Shown: positions 1 through 8,723, counted from the stretch's first letter. The stretch is 64,000 nt of DNA from Micromonospora sp. NBC_01813 (GCF_035917335.1 NZ_CP109067.1:6199001-6263000), one strand, 5' to 3'. Numbers and translations: made by a program. Notes: generated by a model not told the origin, from the sequence alone.

Positions 1-176
1 TCATGATCGGCGCAGGTCACCGTGCGGCCGGCGGCGGTAGCGAGCAGACGGGACACGATCCCCGGGCCGGAGCCCAGATCGAGGACCCGCTGGCCCCCGC
101 CCTGGGCGAGGCGGTAGACCGTCGCGGCCGTGTTGTTGGTGTCCGCCGGGTCGAAACTATACGTGTATTTGCTCAT
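1..176 (-). CDS. SAM-dependent class I methyltransferase, N-terminal fragment
   Basis: The reading frame opens with ATG at 176 and runs off the left edge, leaving 58 residues. It contains the class I motif I VLDLGSGPG at about residues 31-39, the glycine-rich loop that binds S-adenosylmethionine, followed by an acidic position after a short beta strand (CADH). The substrate cannot be told from this fragment. It lies 94 bases downstream of a GT2 glycosyltransferase on the same strand, so the two may belong to one glycan or natural-product tailoring unit; this is inference from position only. Confidence 0.8.
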   Translation of the reverse strand, partial: MSKYTYSFDPADTNNTAATVYRLAQGGGQRVLDLGSGPGIVSRLLATAAGRTVTCADH

Positions 177-270
177 ATCTACCTCCGCCGGTACGCCGCC
201 GGTTGGTCGGGGCGCGGGTCGTCTGCGGTCTGCGCGCGCCCTGCCCCCGCTGTGCGCCCTGACCGATCGA

Positions 271-1296
271 CTAGGTGAATGCGAAGTCGCCGATGTCGTC
301 GCGCCGGCCGAGTCGGCCCTCCCGGCCGTCGGAGAGAGCGAGCTGTACGATTTTCTCGAAGTCGCCGACCAGGTGTGGGGCGTGCGTGGTGACCTGATTG
401 GTCCAGCCGGCGATGAAGGGTTGCAGCTCGGCCACTATCTCCTCGAAGGAAGCCGAGAAGAAGCGTTGACTGAAGTGCATCCGGTTCCGGCACATGTAGT
501 AGATGTAATGTGCGGGTGGATACTTCCCGGACGATCTCTTGTAGTGCCAGGCCCGAGCGCGTGGTGCGATCACGGTGCGCCAGCCGGCGCGCTGAGCGCG
601 GAGACAATAGTCGGTCTCTTCGTAGTAGAGGAAGTAATCCTCCGAGAGCAACTGGATCTGTCTTAGCACATCTCGACGAATGAGAAAACACGCACCGGTG
701 ACGTAGTCGACGTCGCGGACGGCGTCATCGGGAACGCTCGGGTCGAACTTGCCCGCGTCGGCATGGTAGGTGGAACCCTTTCCCTCGATCACCCCGCCGT
801 TGAACAGGATTCGGGCAGGATGCCCGCCGTCGAGGATGCGGCAGCCGATGATCCCGGCGTCCGGGTGCTCCTCGGCGGCGGCGAGCATGCGGGTCAGCGT
901 CTCCGCCCCGACCACCGCGTCGGGATTGACCAACCAGATGAACTCGACCGGTGTCTCCAACGCGGCTCGGATCCCGATATTGCAGCCACCTGCGAAGCCG
1001 ACGTTGTCCCCGGATCGGATGAGGCGCACCGTCGGATCGAGCAGATCGGCAAGGTCGGCACCGGCATACTCGGGCTCGGTGTTGTCAACGACGATCAGCT
1101 CTTGATTGGCGTTCTCGCTTGCCTGGAGCGAATTCAGGCAACGTATGGTGTCATCGTCGTGTCTGTAGTGCACGACAATGGTCGCTACCTGTGGCCCGAG
1201 TCGCACAAGTGACCTCTCCCGACGCTGGGCCGATCGGCCCAGTGGCGAGGCTATCAGGTCGTCTTCAGCCGGCGACATCGTTCGTAGGGCCGTCAT
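271..1296 (-). CDS. Family 2 glycosyltransferase (rhamnosyltransferase-like)
   Basis: 341 residues. The GT-A nucleotide-sugar fold begins near residue 37 (TIVVHYRHDDD). NVGFAGGCNIGI near residue 98 and the acidic donor/metal motif VNPDA near 122 are typical of GT2 enzymes of the WbbL/rhamnosyltransferase type. YYEETDYCLRAQRAGW near 225-240 is the usual acceptor-side ED-containing motif with the catalytic base. No membrane segment is seen, so it should act at the cytoplasmic face, adding a sugar to a lipid-linked or secondary-metabolite acceptor. Start ATG 1296; a second ATG at 1278 is possible because the first 35 residues are not conserved-looking. Acceptor unknown. Confidence 0.88.
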   Translation of the reverse strand: MTALRTMSPAEDDLIASPLGRSAQRRERSLVRLGPQVATIVVHYRHDDDTIRCLNSLQASENANQELIVVDNTEPEYAGADLADLLDPTVRLIRSGDNVGFAGGCNIGIRAALETPVEFIWLVNPDAVVGAETLTRMLAAAEEHPDAGIIGCRILDGGHPARILFNGGVIEGKGSTYHADAGKFDPSVPDDAVRDVDYVTGACFLIRRDVLRQIQLLSEDYFLYYEETDYCLRAQRAGWRTVIAPRARAWHYKRSSGKYPPAHYIYYMCRNRMHFSQRFFSASFEEIVAELQPFIAGWTNQVTTHAPHLVGDFEKIVQLALSDGREGRLGRRDDIGDFAFT

Positions 1297-1365
1297 CCGA
1301 TGGAGCCAGCCGGGCCATGGTTCGTCGGCCCCGGCCCGGACGGACTCGGCCCGACTCGACGAGAC

Positions 1366-2238
1366 TCAGCCCGGCTGGTCCGACTTGGCCGCTGGTCGCC
1401 CGGCGGTGGCGATCGCCTCGCTGAGTGCGCCGACCACCGCGGCGTCGGTGTCCGGGTGGGAACGGAGGATGAAGTCCACCTCGCCGAGTGGTGGCAGGTC
1501 CGTCGAGCTGACCGGAGCCAGGCCGGCGGGGATCAACCGGGCGGAGTGTGGCAGCAGCCCCAGCCCGGCCCGGGCGGCCGCGACCAGTCCGCCGAGGCTG
1601 CCGCTGGTGCAGGCGATCCGCCAGGGTCGACCGGCAGACGACAGCGCGGCGAGTGCCTGCGCCCGGGAAATGCTGGGCGGCGGGTACACCACCAGTGGCA
1701 CCGGGTCCCCGGGCCGCCACTGCGCCGGCTGCTCCGCCGCGCCCAGCCACACCAGGCGGTCGCGCCAGATCGACGTGCCACGGCCCTGCCCGGTGAGCCG
1801 TTTGGCGAAGAGCAGGTCGAGTCCCCGGCTGTCCAGCAGTTGGTGCAGCGTGCCGCTCAACGCCACCGTCAGTTCGACGTCGACCAGCGGGTTGCGCCGC
1901 CGGAAGGTCTGCAGCACGTCCGGCAGGTACGTGGAGATCAGGTCCTCGGACACGCCGAGCCGGAGCTTGCCCCGCACCACCGAGGTGCTGAAGTGCCGCC
2001 GGGCGCGGTCGTGCGCGTCGAGAATGTCCCGGGCGAAGCTGACCATCGCCTCGCCGTCGACGGTCAGCTCGACCGTGTGGGTGTCCCGCAACAGCAGCGG
2101 GCGGCCGGTTGCGTCCTCCAGTCGGCGGACATGCTGACTGACCGTGGACTGGCGGACCGCCAGCCGCTGCGCGGCTCGGGTGAAGCTCAGTGCCTGCGCG
2201 ACGGCGAGGAAACTTCGCAGGTGGGTGGGCTCGTACAC
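1366..2238 (-). CDS. LysR-family transcriptional regulator
   Basis: 290 residues with an N-terminal winged helix-turn-helix (about 1-60; LRSFLAVAQALSFTRAAQRL, then STVSQHVRRLE) and a periplasmic-binding-protein-like effector domain. The GTG start at 2238 has no Shine-Dalgarno sequence; GATAAT lies 8 nt upstream, so the transcript may be nearly leaderless. It is divergent from the BASS-type transporter at 2374, the classical arrangement for a LysR regulator and its target. A T-N11-A palindrome at 2250-2264 overlaps the regulator's -10, which suggests autoregulation. Effector unknown. Confidence 0.92.
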   Translation of the reverse strand: MYEPTHLRSFLAVAQALSFTRAAQRLAVRQSTVSQHVRRLEDATGRPLLLRDTHTVELTVDGEAMVSFARDILDAHDRARRHFSTSVVRGKLRLGVSEDLISTYLPDVLQTFRRRNPLVDVELTVALSGTLHQLLDSRGLDLLFAKRLTGQGRGTSIWRDRLVWLGAAEQPAQWRPGDPVPLVVYPPPSISRAQALAALSSAGRPWRIACTSGSLGGLVAAARAGLGLLPHSARLIPAGLAPVSSTDLPPLGEVDFILRSHPDTDAAVVGALSEAIATAGRPAAKSDQPG

Positions 2239-2246
2239 CCCATCAG

Positions 2247-2264
2247 ATTATCGCGTTTCGTGAT
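2247..2264. promoter_or_regulatory. LysR-type operator overlapping the lysR-like -10
   Basis: ATCGCG-ttt-CGTGAT at 2250-2264 is an inverted repeat with one mismatch and fits the T-N11-A LysR box (T2251, A2263). On the minus strand GATAAT (2252-2247) resembles a -10 hexamer for the regulator gene, so binding here would repress or autoregulate it while the transporter is read the other way. The palindrome is seen directly; binding is inferred. Confidence 0.5.
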
Positions 2265-2373
2265 GACAGTCAGAGCGGTGATCGGCTTTCCCGTTGATTG
2301 GTCCGCTGCCCAGAATGGTGGCTGTCCGCTGCCGCGCGGACCTCACCCCTCCTCGTGACCTGGAGCACCCCGG

Positions 2374-3399
2374 ATGCGCTGGCCCCGCTGGCTGATCATC
2401 GACCCGTTCATCGCGATGCTGCTCGGTGTCGTCGCGCTGGCCGCCCTGCTGCCGGTACGCGGGACCGCCGCCTCGATCGCCGGTACCGTCGCCAGCGTCG
2501 GCATCGCACTGTTGTTCTTCCTGCACGGTGCCCGGATCGCGCCGGCGGCCGCGCTCGCTGGCGCGCGGCACTGGCGGCTGCACACCGTGGTGCTGAGTAC
2601 GACCTTCGTCGTCTTCCCGCTGCTCGGGATCGCCATCGGGTTGATCAGTCCGCAACTGCTGCCTGCCGAGCTCTACCAGGGGGTGCTCTTCCTCTGTGTG
2701 GTCCCCTCGACGGTCCAGTCCTCGATCGCGTTCACCTCGATCGCCCGGGGAAACGTGCCGGCCGCGGTGTTCAGCGCGACGTTTTCCAACATCGCCGGGA
2801 TCGCGTTGACCCCGCTGCTGGCGGTGCTGCTGATGGCCGACACCGGGGCACTGCGGCTCACCGCCGGTTCGATCGGTTCGATCGTCGGGCAACTACTGTT
2901 GCCGTTCGTCGCCGGCCAGCTGTCCCGGCGTTGGACGGCCGGCTGGATCGGCCGGCACAAGGCGGTCACCTCGCTGGTCGACCGGGGCTCGATCCTGCTG
3001 GTCGTCTACACCGCGTTCAGCGCGGGCGTCGTCGCCGGGATCTGGCAGCAGATCTCCGCCGGCCAACTGCTGGTCCTCGCCGTGACCGTCAGCGTGCTGC
3101 TGGCGGTGGTGATGGGGCTGCTGGTCGGTGCCGGCCGGGCTTTCGGTTTCGATCACGCCGACCGGGTCGCCACCTTGTTCTGCGGCGCCAAGAAGAGCCT
3201 GGCCACCGGGCTGCCGATGGCCGCCGTGCTGTTCAGCCCACAACTGCTCGGCATGCTGGTGCTACCGCTGATGATCTTCCACCAGATCCAGTTGATCGTC
3301 TGCGCGGCACTCGCCCGGTGGTGGGCGGGCCGGGCAGCCACCACCGAGGCCGGACAGCCCGCCACGGCCGGCGGCGGACAGCCCGCCACGGCCGGCTGA
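2374..3399 (+). CDS. Bile acid:sodium symporter (BASS/SBF-like) family transporter
   Basis: 341 residues, about ten hydrophobic segments in the two five-helix halves of the BASS/SBF-like fold (PF13593 type). The conserved crossover stretch VPSTVQSSIAF near residue 110 and FCGAKKSLATG near 268 match the paired signature regions of this family. It would move an organic anion with sodium across the cytoplasmic membrane; substrate unknown. Start ATG 2374 is preceded by GGAG. The last residues are a duplicated GQPATAG motif from a 21-bp repeat ending at the stop codon. Divergent from the LysR regulator, its likely controller. Confidence 0.87.
   Translation: MRWPRWLIIDPFIAMLLGVVALAALLPVRGTAASIAGTVASVGIALLFFLHGARIAPAAALAGARHWRLHTVVLSTTFVVFPLLGIAIGLISPQLLPAELYQGVLFLCVVPSTVQSSIAFTSIARGNVPAAVFSATFSNIAGIALTPLLAVLLMADTGALRLTAGSIGSIVGQLLLPFVAGQLSRRWTAGWIGRHKAVTSLVDRGSILLVVYTAFSAGVVAGIWQQISAGQLLVLAVTVSVLLAVVMGLLVGAGRAFGFDHADRVATLFCGAKKSLATGLPMAAVLFSPQLLGMLVLPLMIFHQIQLIVCAALARWWAGRAATTEAGQPATAGGGQPATAG
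3352..3396 (+). repeat. 21-bp direct repeat at the transporter 3' end
   Basis: Two identical 21-bp copies, 3352-3372 and 3376-3396, period 24 bp and in frame, each encoding GQPATAG; the TGA stop follows immediately at 3397-3399. It looks like a recent replication-slippage duplication in a dispensable C-terminal tail. Confidence 0.85.
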
Positions 3400-3403
3400 T
3401 CCG

Positions 3404-4489
3404 TCAGGTGGCCCGGGTCCGGCGGGCGACCAGCCCGACGCCGGTCAGCAGCACCAGCCCGACCACCAGCGACGCACCGATCACGGTCGGCGTGCTGAGC
3501 ATCCCGGACAGCACCGTCGCTGGGGCGCCGACCTCGCCCGGTGCCGGGAAGGTGAGCTGACCGGTGGCGGTGTGCTCGACCAGGCCGCTGCGCAGCCGGA
3601 TGGTCGCCGTCCACGGGCCGTTCGGCAGTTCCGCGGGCAGCTCGACCGACACCGTGCCGGTCTCGCCGGGCAGCAGGGTGGTACCTCTGGCCACGTCGTG
3701 CGGTCCGGTCCGCATCCCGGCCGGCCCGTCGGACAACTCCAGCTCGCCGCCGAGGTCGATCGCCCGCCCGCCGGTGTTGCGGACTCCGACGGAGACCGAC
3801 GGGACCCCGGCGTCGTTCCGGGCCGGGACCATGCCCTCGATGGCGAAGTCGGTGCGGGGTTCGCCACCCATCCCCACATCGAGATAGATCCGGATCCCGA
3901 CCCGGTGTACCTGGTCGACGTTGCCGCCGGGCCTCGTCGACGGATCGGTCCGGTCGCCGCCGCCGGCACCGTGGGGTGGCTCGGATGACTTCCCGGCAAG
4001 GGCGTCCGGGTCGCGGGAACTGGTCGCCGCCCAGATCACCGCGTACCGCTCGCCCTCCGGCGTCTTGGCCGGCACGTCGATAGTGACCTCGACAACCGCC
4101 TGTTCGTACGGTGCCAGGTCCAGCACCGGTTCATCGACCTTGGTCCACGAGGTGAGTTCGTTGCCGCTGCCCGCGCTGGCGAAGCGGAACTGCCCCTGCT
4201 CGATGCTGGCCGCGCCGGGGTAGACCTGGATCCGTCGATCCTCGGCGGACTTGTTCACCACCAGGATCTGCCGGCGGATGCCGGTGCCGGGCGGCACATG
4301 GTCCACGATGTACCGATGGGCCCGAGGATCGGCCCGCCGCTGGGCCGGCGCCTCCAACAGTTGGACGCCGATGGCTCCTTCCGGCGCTGGCGCCCGGCTG
4401 GTGCCGGCCCAGGCGACGAAGCCCGGGCCGGCGACGCAGCACACCGCGGCGATGAGGGTCGCCCATCGACGCCAGCGACGGTCAGGCAA
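3404..4489 (-). CDS. DUF916-like (WxL-interacting) membrane-anchored surface protein
   Basis: 361 residues: N-terminal signal/membrane segment (about 10-27), two Ig-like beta domains, and a C-terminal hydrophobic helix near 330-350 followed by RRTRAT, giving a type I membrane protein with an outside body. The first domain (PPGTGIRRQILVVNKSAEDRRIQVYPG, shown here in part) and the following APYEQAVVEVTIDVP pattern resemble the peptidoglycan-binding DUF916 domain of WxL-interacting proteins of Gram-positives. The TTG start at 4489 overlaps the stop of the WxL-like gene by 8 bases, so translation is coupled. This pairing supports the assignment. The function, holding a WxL protein at the wall, is inferred. 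Confidence 0.72.
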   Translation of the reverse strand: MPDRRWRRWATLIAAVCCVAGPGFVAWAGTSRAPAPEGAIGVQLLEAPAQRRADPRAHRYIVDHVPPGTGIRRQILVVNKSAEDRRIQVYPGAASIEQGQFRFASAGSGNELTSWTKVDEPVLDLAPYEQAVVEVTIDVPAKTPEGERYAVIWAATSSRDPDALAGKSSEPPHGAGGGDRTDPSTRPGGNVDQVHRVGIRIYLDVGMGGEPRTDFAIEGMVPARNDAGVPSVSVGVRNTGGRAIDLGGELELSDGPAGMRTGPHDVARGTTLLPGETGTVSVELPAELPNGPWTATIRLRSGLVEHTATGQLTFPAPGEVGAPATVLSGMLSTPTVIGASLVVGLVLLTGVGLVARRTRAT

Positions 4490-5039
4490 CCGAATGGGTC
4501 ACCGTCCCGGTGTAGGTGCCGGCGACGTTGGCCAGCGGCACGTTGACTTCGAGCGTCGGGTTCCAGGAGGCCGAGTTGTTGCCGGTGCCGCCGGCGTGGG
4601 TGAACGCGGTGATCGGTGTCACGTCGCTGAGTGGCAGGGCCGCACCCGCGTTGGCCTGTCCGGGAGTGAAAGTGCCGTTTCCGGTGGTGGCGGTCGCTGC
4701 CCCCGACCAGTAGTCGATGTTGCCCGGGGTGACGATCTCGCTCGCGTCGCCACCGTCGTCGGTTTCGAAGTCGGTCGCCTCCACCTCGGCCTCCCAGGAC
4801 GCGTCGGCGGCGGCCCGGGTGTCGTCGACGGTGACCGCGCCGAGTTGGCCGGTGATCGTGGTGCCGGCGTCGCCGTTGCCGAGGTCGGCCGTGGCCGGGA
4901 CAGTGATGTCCAGGGTGCCGGCGTCGACGTCGAACGTCGTGGTGGTGTCGCCGGTGTCCTGGGCGACAGCCGGAGCGGCGGAGAGTCCGACGATGGCGGC
5001 GGCCGCCGCGGCGACGATCAGAGCTTTACGGGTACGCAT
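4482..5039 (-). CDS. WxL-like secreted cell-surface protein
   Basis: 185 residues from ATG 5039, chosen over the upstream ATG at 5087 because AGGAAA precedes it and the signal peptide starts there. The signal peptide ends near AVAQ (about residue 24). The mature protein has the WxL-domain layout: DDTRAAADASWEAEVEATDF in place of the first DxR...W motif, a middle part listing ITAFTHAGGTGNNS, and a C-terminal WNPTLEVNVPLANVAGTYTG strand pair. The second WxL tripeptide (usually ending ITWTL) is replaced by VTHSV, so the domain is degenerate. Likely exported and wall-associated; partner is the coupled DUF916-like protein. Confidence 0.72.
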   Translation of the reverse strand: MRTRKALIVAAAAAAIVGLSAAPAVAQDTGDTTTTFDVDAGTLDITVPATADLGNGDAGTTITGQLGAVTVDDTRAAADASWEAEVEATDFETDDGGDASEIVTPGNIDYWSGAATATTGNGTFTPGQANAGAALPLSDVTPITAFTHAGGTGNNSASWNPTLEVNVPLANVAGTYTGTVTHSVA

Positions 5040-5184
5040 GGCTTCTCGCTTTCCTGTGGTGGTTGTGCAGTGAGTCGGCGACTGCACGGCATCTGTGCGG
5101 ACCGGTCCTGCGGGCAGGCCGGATCGTCGTGGCGGGAGGCTCCTGCCACGTACGGCTGGTCGGGGTGGGCGCTGTCGGGCCCGG

Positions 5185-6471
5185 TCAGCGCACGGCCGTG
5201 TCCAACTGGTCGGCGCCGTACCGGTCGATGTACTGCTCGAGGGTGTCGTTGCGGACCGCGCTCCAGAAGTCGACGCCGCGTTCGGTGTCCAGCCACATCA
5301 CCCACTGGTCGCCGACGAACCCGGTGGACGCCACCGGGGCGGTGACGAACCGGACGTCGTTGCGGATGTTGTGCAGGTCGAGGGCGACCCGGCGAAGCTT
5401 GTCGTTGGTCAGGCCGTCGTCGACGGTGACGGTCTGGGTGGCCGCGTCGAGCAGCCCGCCGAGCTGTCGCGGGCTGGTGAGGGTGTCCCGGTCCAGGACC
5501 TCGGTCAGCATGGCCCGCAGGTAGTTCTGGTGGCGGCGCATCCGGTCGAAGTCGCCTTCGGGCAGGCCGTGCCGCTGCCGTACGTACTGGACCGCCTGAT
5601 CGCCGTTGAGCCGCTGTGGTCCGCTCGGCCAGCCGGCGTGCAGGTCCAGGCTGGGCGTGCCGGCCGGGATGTCGACGGTCACGCCGCCCACCGCGTCGGT
5701 GAGGTCGCGCAGTCCGGCGAGATCCATCAGGGCGACGTGGTCGATCCGTAGCCCGGTCACGTTCTCGACGGTCTGGACGGCGAGGCTGACGCCGCCGAGG
5801 GCGTACGCAGAATTGATCTTGAAGTTGTCGTGTCCGGGGATCGGCACCCAGGAGTCCCGGGGGATCGACACCACGTACGCCCGTTCGCGGTCGGCGGTCA
5901 GGCGCACGACCATCAGCGAATCGGTCCGGCCGGCCGGCTCGGTGGCGGAGTCGGCGCCGGTCGCGCTCGCCGCCTGGCTGTCGATCCCGGCGAGCAGGAT
6001 GGTCAACCCTTCGGGGGTCGGTGCCGGTCGTTGCTCCGCCGGGATCGCGGCGAACGGATCGGGGAACCTTTCGATCTCGCCGAGGTAGTGGTGGCTGACC
6101 GCGGCGATGCCGCCCGCCACGGCGAGCGCGGTCACCACCAGACCGGTGATGCCGAGCAGGGCGATGCGGCGCAACCGTCGGGGAGACCGGGGAGGTTGCG
6201 GCCGTCGGTGCTGGCCGCCTGCGGCGGGTGACACGACGACGGTCGCGTCCGGCGTCGGTGGGCTGTCGGCGTGGTCCGGGTAGGTGTCGGCTGGCATCGG
6301 CTCGGCGCCGGTGGTCGCCGACGGTCGCAACGATTCGATCCACTGTTGGTGGTCGGGCCACTGCTGGCCGTACGGCGGCTCCGGCTGCGGAGCCCACTGC
6401 GGCTGCTCGGGCCACTCTGGTCGGTCGTGCCACTGCTGCTGGTCGTCCGGTCGTCCGGTCACTGCCCTCAC
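5185..6471 (-). CDS. LytR-CpsA-Psr (LCP) family cell-envelope ligase
   Basis: 428 residues: a Pro/Gln/Trp-rich cytoplasmic N-terminus (1-100), one transmembrane helix (about 104-124) and an extracellular LCP domain from about 155. Visible LCP signatures are ILLAGID, the Arg-rich substrate strand RTDSLMVVRL, VSIPRDSWVPI, KINSAYALGG, and YVRQRH near the end. LCP enzymes transfer undecaprenyl-phosphate-linked glycopolymers (teichoic acid-like or arabinogalactan-like) to peptidoglycan. Start GTG 6471; GTG 6462 is an alternative. Lies 145 bases upstream of the WxL-like gene on the same strand, supporting a shared envelope role. Confidence 0.93.
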   Translation of the reverse strand: MRAVTGRPDDQQQWHDRPEWPEQPQWAPQPEPPYGQQWPDHQQWIESLRPSATTGAEPMPADTYPDHADSPPTPDATVVVSPAAGGQHRRPQPPRSPRRLRRIALLGITGLVVTALAVAGGIAAVSHHYLGEIERFPDPFAAIPAEQRPAPTPEGLTILLAGIDSQAASATGADSATEPAGRTDSLMVVRLTADRERAYVVSIPRDSWVPIPGHDNFKINSAYALGGVSLAVQTVENVTGLRIDHVALMDLAGLRDLTDAVGGVTVDIPAGTPSLDLHAGWPSGPQRLNGDQAVQYVRQRHGLPEGDFDRMRRHQNYLRAMLTEVLDRDTLTSPRQLGGLLDAATQTVTVDDGLTNDKLRRVALDLHNIRNDVRFVTAPVASTGFVGDQWVMWLDTERGVDFWSAVRNDTLEQYIDRYGADQLDTAVR

Positions 6472-6612
6472 CTCTGACCTCGTCGATTCGAGACTCAGAC
6501 TAACCAGACATTCAGTATCTATCAGGAGAATCGTCCGATAGCTCCAGGGAATCCGGGGACAGGTGGGGCGCCTGGTTTCCCGGACCGGAGTACGGGACGT
6601 CGCCTCGGCCGC

Positions 6613-6618
6613 TAGCGT
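6613..6618 (+). promoter_or_regulatory. Putative leaderless -10 (TAGCGT)
   Basis: TAGCGT lies 6 nt before the GTG at 6625, where no Shine-Dalgarno sequence is present. The TANNNT-to-start spacing fits leaderless transcripts, common in actinobacteria, and supports this start codon. Confidence 0.45.
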
Positions 6619-6624
6619 CGTGCC

Positions 6625-8523
6625 GTGTCATCCATAGTCGGAATTGTCGGAGATGTCGGTGATAGTGGCGAGCTGGTCACCCGGCTCGCCGCCGCCTGCG
6701 TGCCGCACCACGGACAGGACATCGAGCGCTACCTGGACCAACAGGCCGCGATCGCCGTGCGCTGGTCCGGGGCCGACAGCTGGCCGGGAACCGCCGGGTG
6801 GAGCACCGCCACCGGCACCTCGCGTACGGACCTCGCCCCCGCCGCGGACCGTGACGCCATCGTGGTCGGCACCACCGGCAGCCTCGATCTGACCGACCTG
6901 TACCGGCGCCACGGTGACGACCTGGTCCACCACCTGACGGGTGGGTTCGGCGTCGCGGCGTGGGACCGCCAGCGGCAACGACTGATGCTGGCCGTCGACC
7001 GCACCGGACAACAGTCGCTGTACTGGCGGCTCAGCGGCGGCCGGCTCAGCTTCGCCTCCCAGCTGCGCGCGCTGCTGGCCGACCCCAGGGTCAGCCGGGA
7101 GGTCGACCCGGTGGCGCTGCACCACTACCTCACCTACCGAAACGTACCCGCGCCGTGGTCAATCTTCGCCAGCATCCGCAAACTGCCGCCCGGCACCCGG
7201 CTGATCTGGGCAGGCGGCCGGGTCACCCTGCACCGCTACTGGGACCTCGACGCCCAACCGCAGCCGGTCGCTCCCACCATCGACGACGCGGCCACCGAGC
7301 TGCGCCAACGGCTCACCGACGTGGTACGTACCCAGCTGCCGGCCACCGGGCGACCGCAGGTCCTGCTCTCCGGTGGGATCGGCGCGTCACTGGTCGCCGC
7401 CGCCGTGGCCGCCAGCACCACCGGCCCGATCCGCACCTGCACGGTCGCGTTCGCCGATCCCCGCCTCGACCAGCGGGCGGCGGCCCGCGCGGTCGCCGGG
7501 CACCTCGGCGCCGACCACCTGGAGTGTCTGGCACCGGGGGTGGACCCGTCGGTTCCGCAGCAGATCGCCCGGTGCTTCGACGAGCCGTACGGCGACCCGG
7601 CCGCGATCACCGCCTACCTGGTCGCCCGGCAGGCGGGGGTACGGCTGACCGACGCCTTCAGCGGCATCGGCGGTGCCGTCGTGTACGGCGGCTTCCCGCA
7701 CCACCTGCTGCTCGGCTGGCTCAGCCGCTGGCCGGACCGCGCGGGCGGACTGCCGTGGCTGCAGCGCACCGGCGCCGCGTTGGTCGGCCGCAGCGAGTCC
7801 GGTACGCCGGTCCGCCGGCTCGGCCGGCTGCTCGAGGTCGCCGGCTGCCCGCCACCGCAGCGGTACACCCGGATCGTCGGTCAGTGCAGCGGGGAGCAGA
7901 AGGACGCGCTGTACACCGATGAGCTGCGGTACGAACTGGCCGAGGTGGACAGTCGCCGGCTCGCCGAGGCGGCCTACCTCGCCTCGTCCGGCAGCGCCCA
8001 GCTGACCCGGATGATCGACGCCGATGTGCGTGGCTACCTGCCCGGGGCGGTGCTGAACCGCTGGTCGGCGGTGACCGCCGGAGTCGGGCTGGGGCTGCGT
8101 ACCCCGCTGCTCGACCACCGGTTGATCGAGTGGGCGATGGGGCTGCCGGCGGCGTGGAAGGTGCCTGGCCGCCGGCAGCACCTGGCGCGGCAGGCGGCGC
8201 TCGGCTGGCTGCCGGCCCGGCTCACCTCGGTCTGGCCGACCCCGGTCCCCGACAGCCTCCCGTTGGCGGGTTGGCTGCGTGGCGAGCTTCGGGAACTGGC
8301 CCGGGACCTGTTGACCGACCGGACCTGCCGGGACCGGGGGTTGTTCCGGCCGGCGGCGGTGCTGCGGCTGCTCGACGAGCACGAGGCGGGGCTCGACCAC
8401 GCCGGTGAGATCTACGCGCTGCTGCAACTCGAACTGTGGCTGCGGCACTGGCAGGGCACCGTACCGGTGCTTCCGGCCGCCGGTCGCGTCGGCGACCTGG
8501 CGTCCGCTCCACCGGCGGGGTAA
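6625..8523 (+). CDS. Asparagine-synthetase-like protein with degenerate active sites
   Basis: 632 residues with the two-domain AsnB layout: an N-terminal Ntn glutamine-amidotransferase-like part (1-200; GFGVAAWDRQRQRLMLAVDRTG and the LHHYLTYRNVP hinge region) and a C-terminal synthetase part (230-600; RTPLLDHRLIEWAM conserved). Key residues are missing: the protein starts MSSIVGIVG, so the nucleophilic Cys2 of MCGI is Ser; the PP-loop SGGxDS is SGGIGAS near residue 248; and the usual SGDGGDE is SGIGGAV near 345. Hence neither glutamine hydrolysis nor adenylation is expected. It is full length without frameshift, so a retained non-catalytic or altered role is more likely than decay. Monocistronic. 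Confidence 0.85.
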   Translation: MSSIVGIVGDVGDSGELVTRLAAACVPHHGQDIERYLDQQAAIAVRWSGADSWPGTAGWSTATGTSRTDLAPAADRDAIVVGTTGSLDLTDLYRRHGDDLVHHLTGGFGVAAWDRQRQRLMLAVDRTGQQSLYWRLSGGRLSFASQLRALLADPRVSREVDPVALHHYLTYRNVPAPWSIFASIRKLPPGTRLIWAGGRVTLHRYWDLDAQPQPVAPTIDDAATELRQRLTDVVRTQLPATGRPQVLLSGGIGASLVAAAVAASTTGPIRTCTVAFADPRLDQRAAARAVAGHLGADHLECLAPGVDPSVPQQIARCFDEPYGDPAAITAYLVARQAGVRLTDAFSGIGGAVVYGGFPHHLLLGWLSRWPDRAGGLPWLQRTGAALVGRSESGTPVRRLGRLLEVAGCPPPQRYTRIVGQCSGEQKDALYTDELRYELAEVDSRRLAEAAYLASSGSAQLTRMIDADVRGYLPGAVLNRWSAVTAGVGLGLRTPLLDHRLIEWAMGLPAAWKVPGRRQHLARQAALGWLPARLTSVWPTPVPDSLPLAGWLRGELRELARDLLTDRTCRDRGLFRPAAVLRLLDEHEAGLDHAGEIYALLQLELWLRHWQGTVPVLPAAGRVGDLASAPPAG

Positions 8524-8723
8524 CTACCTGCGGCTTCGCCCCTGCGGCAGGCGGTCCTACCGGTGCGGTAGGCGGCGACAACCGGGCGGTGACAGATTCG
8601 CGCAGGTGAAAGAGGCCTGGCTGGCTGGCCAGGGGGACCCGATCTTGAAAGAATCCGAGGTACGGCGACCCGCACGTCGGGCGTCGCTGTTCCTGCTGTG
8701 ACTGTGGAGGTGGAGACCTTTTC

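Noticed and set aside
2248-2892. Minus-strand open frame rich in Gln/Arg/Asp
   Set aside because: Antisense shadow of the BASS transporter gene.
4482-8523. Lasso-peptide or lantibiotic cluster because of the AsnB-like protein
   Set aside because: No precursor peptide, no B-type protease or RiPP recognition element nearby, and the AsnB-like protein lacks the adenylation residues needed for a cyclase.
8524-8723. Possible cation riboswitch before nhaA
   Set aside because: Only short GC-rich hairpins are present; no conserved nhaA-I or other known motif could be recognised, and the strong Shine-Dalgarno sequence is not paired in an obvious way.
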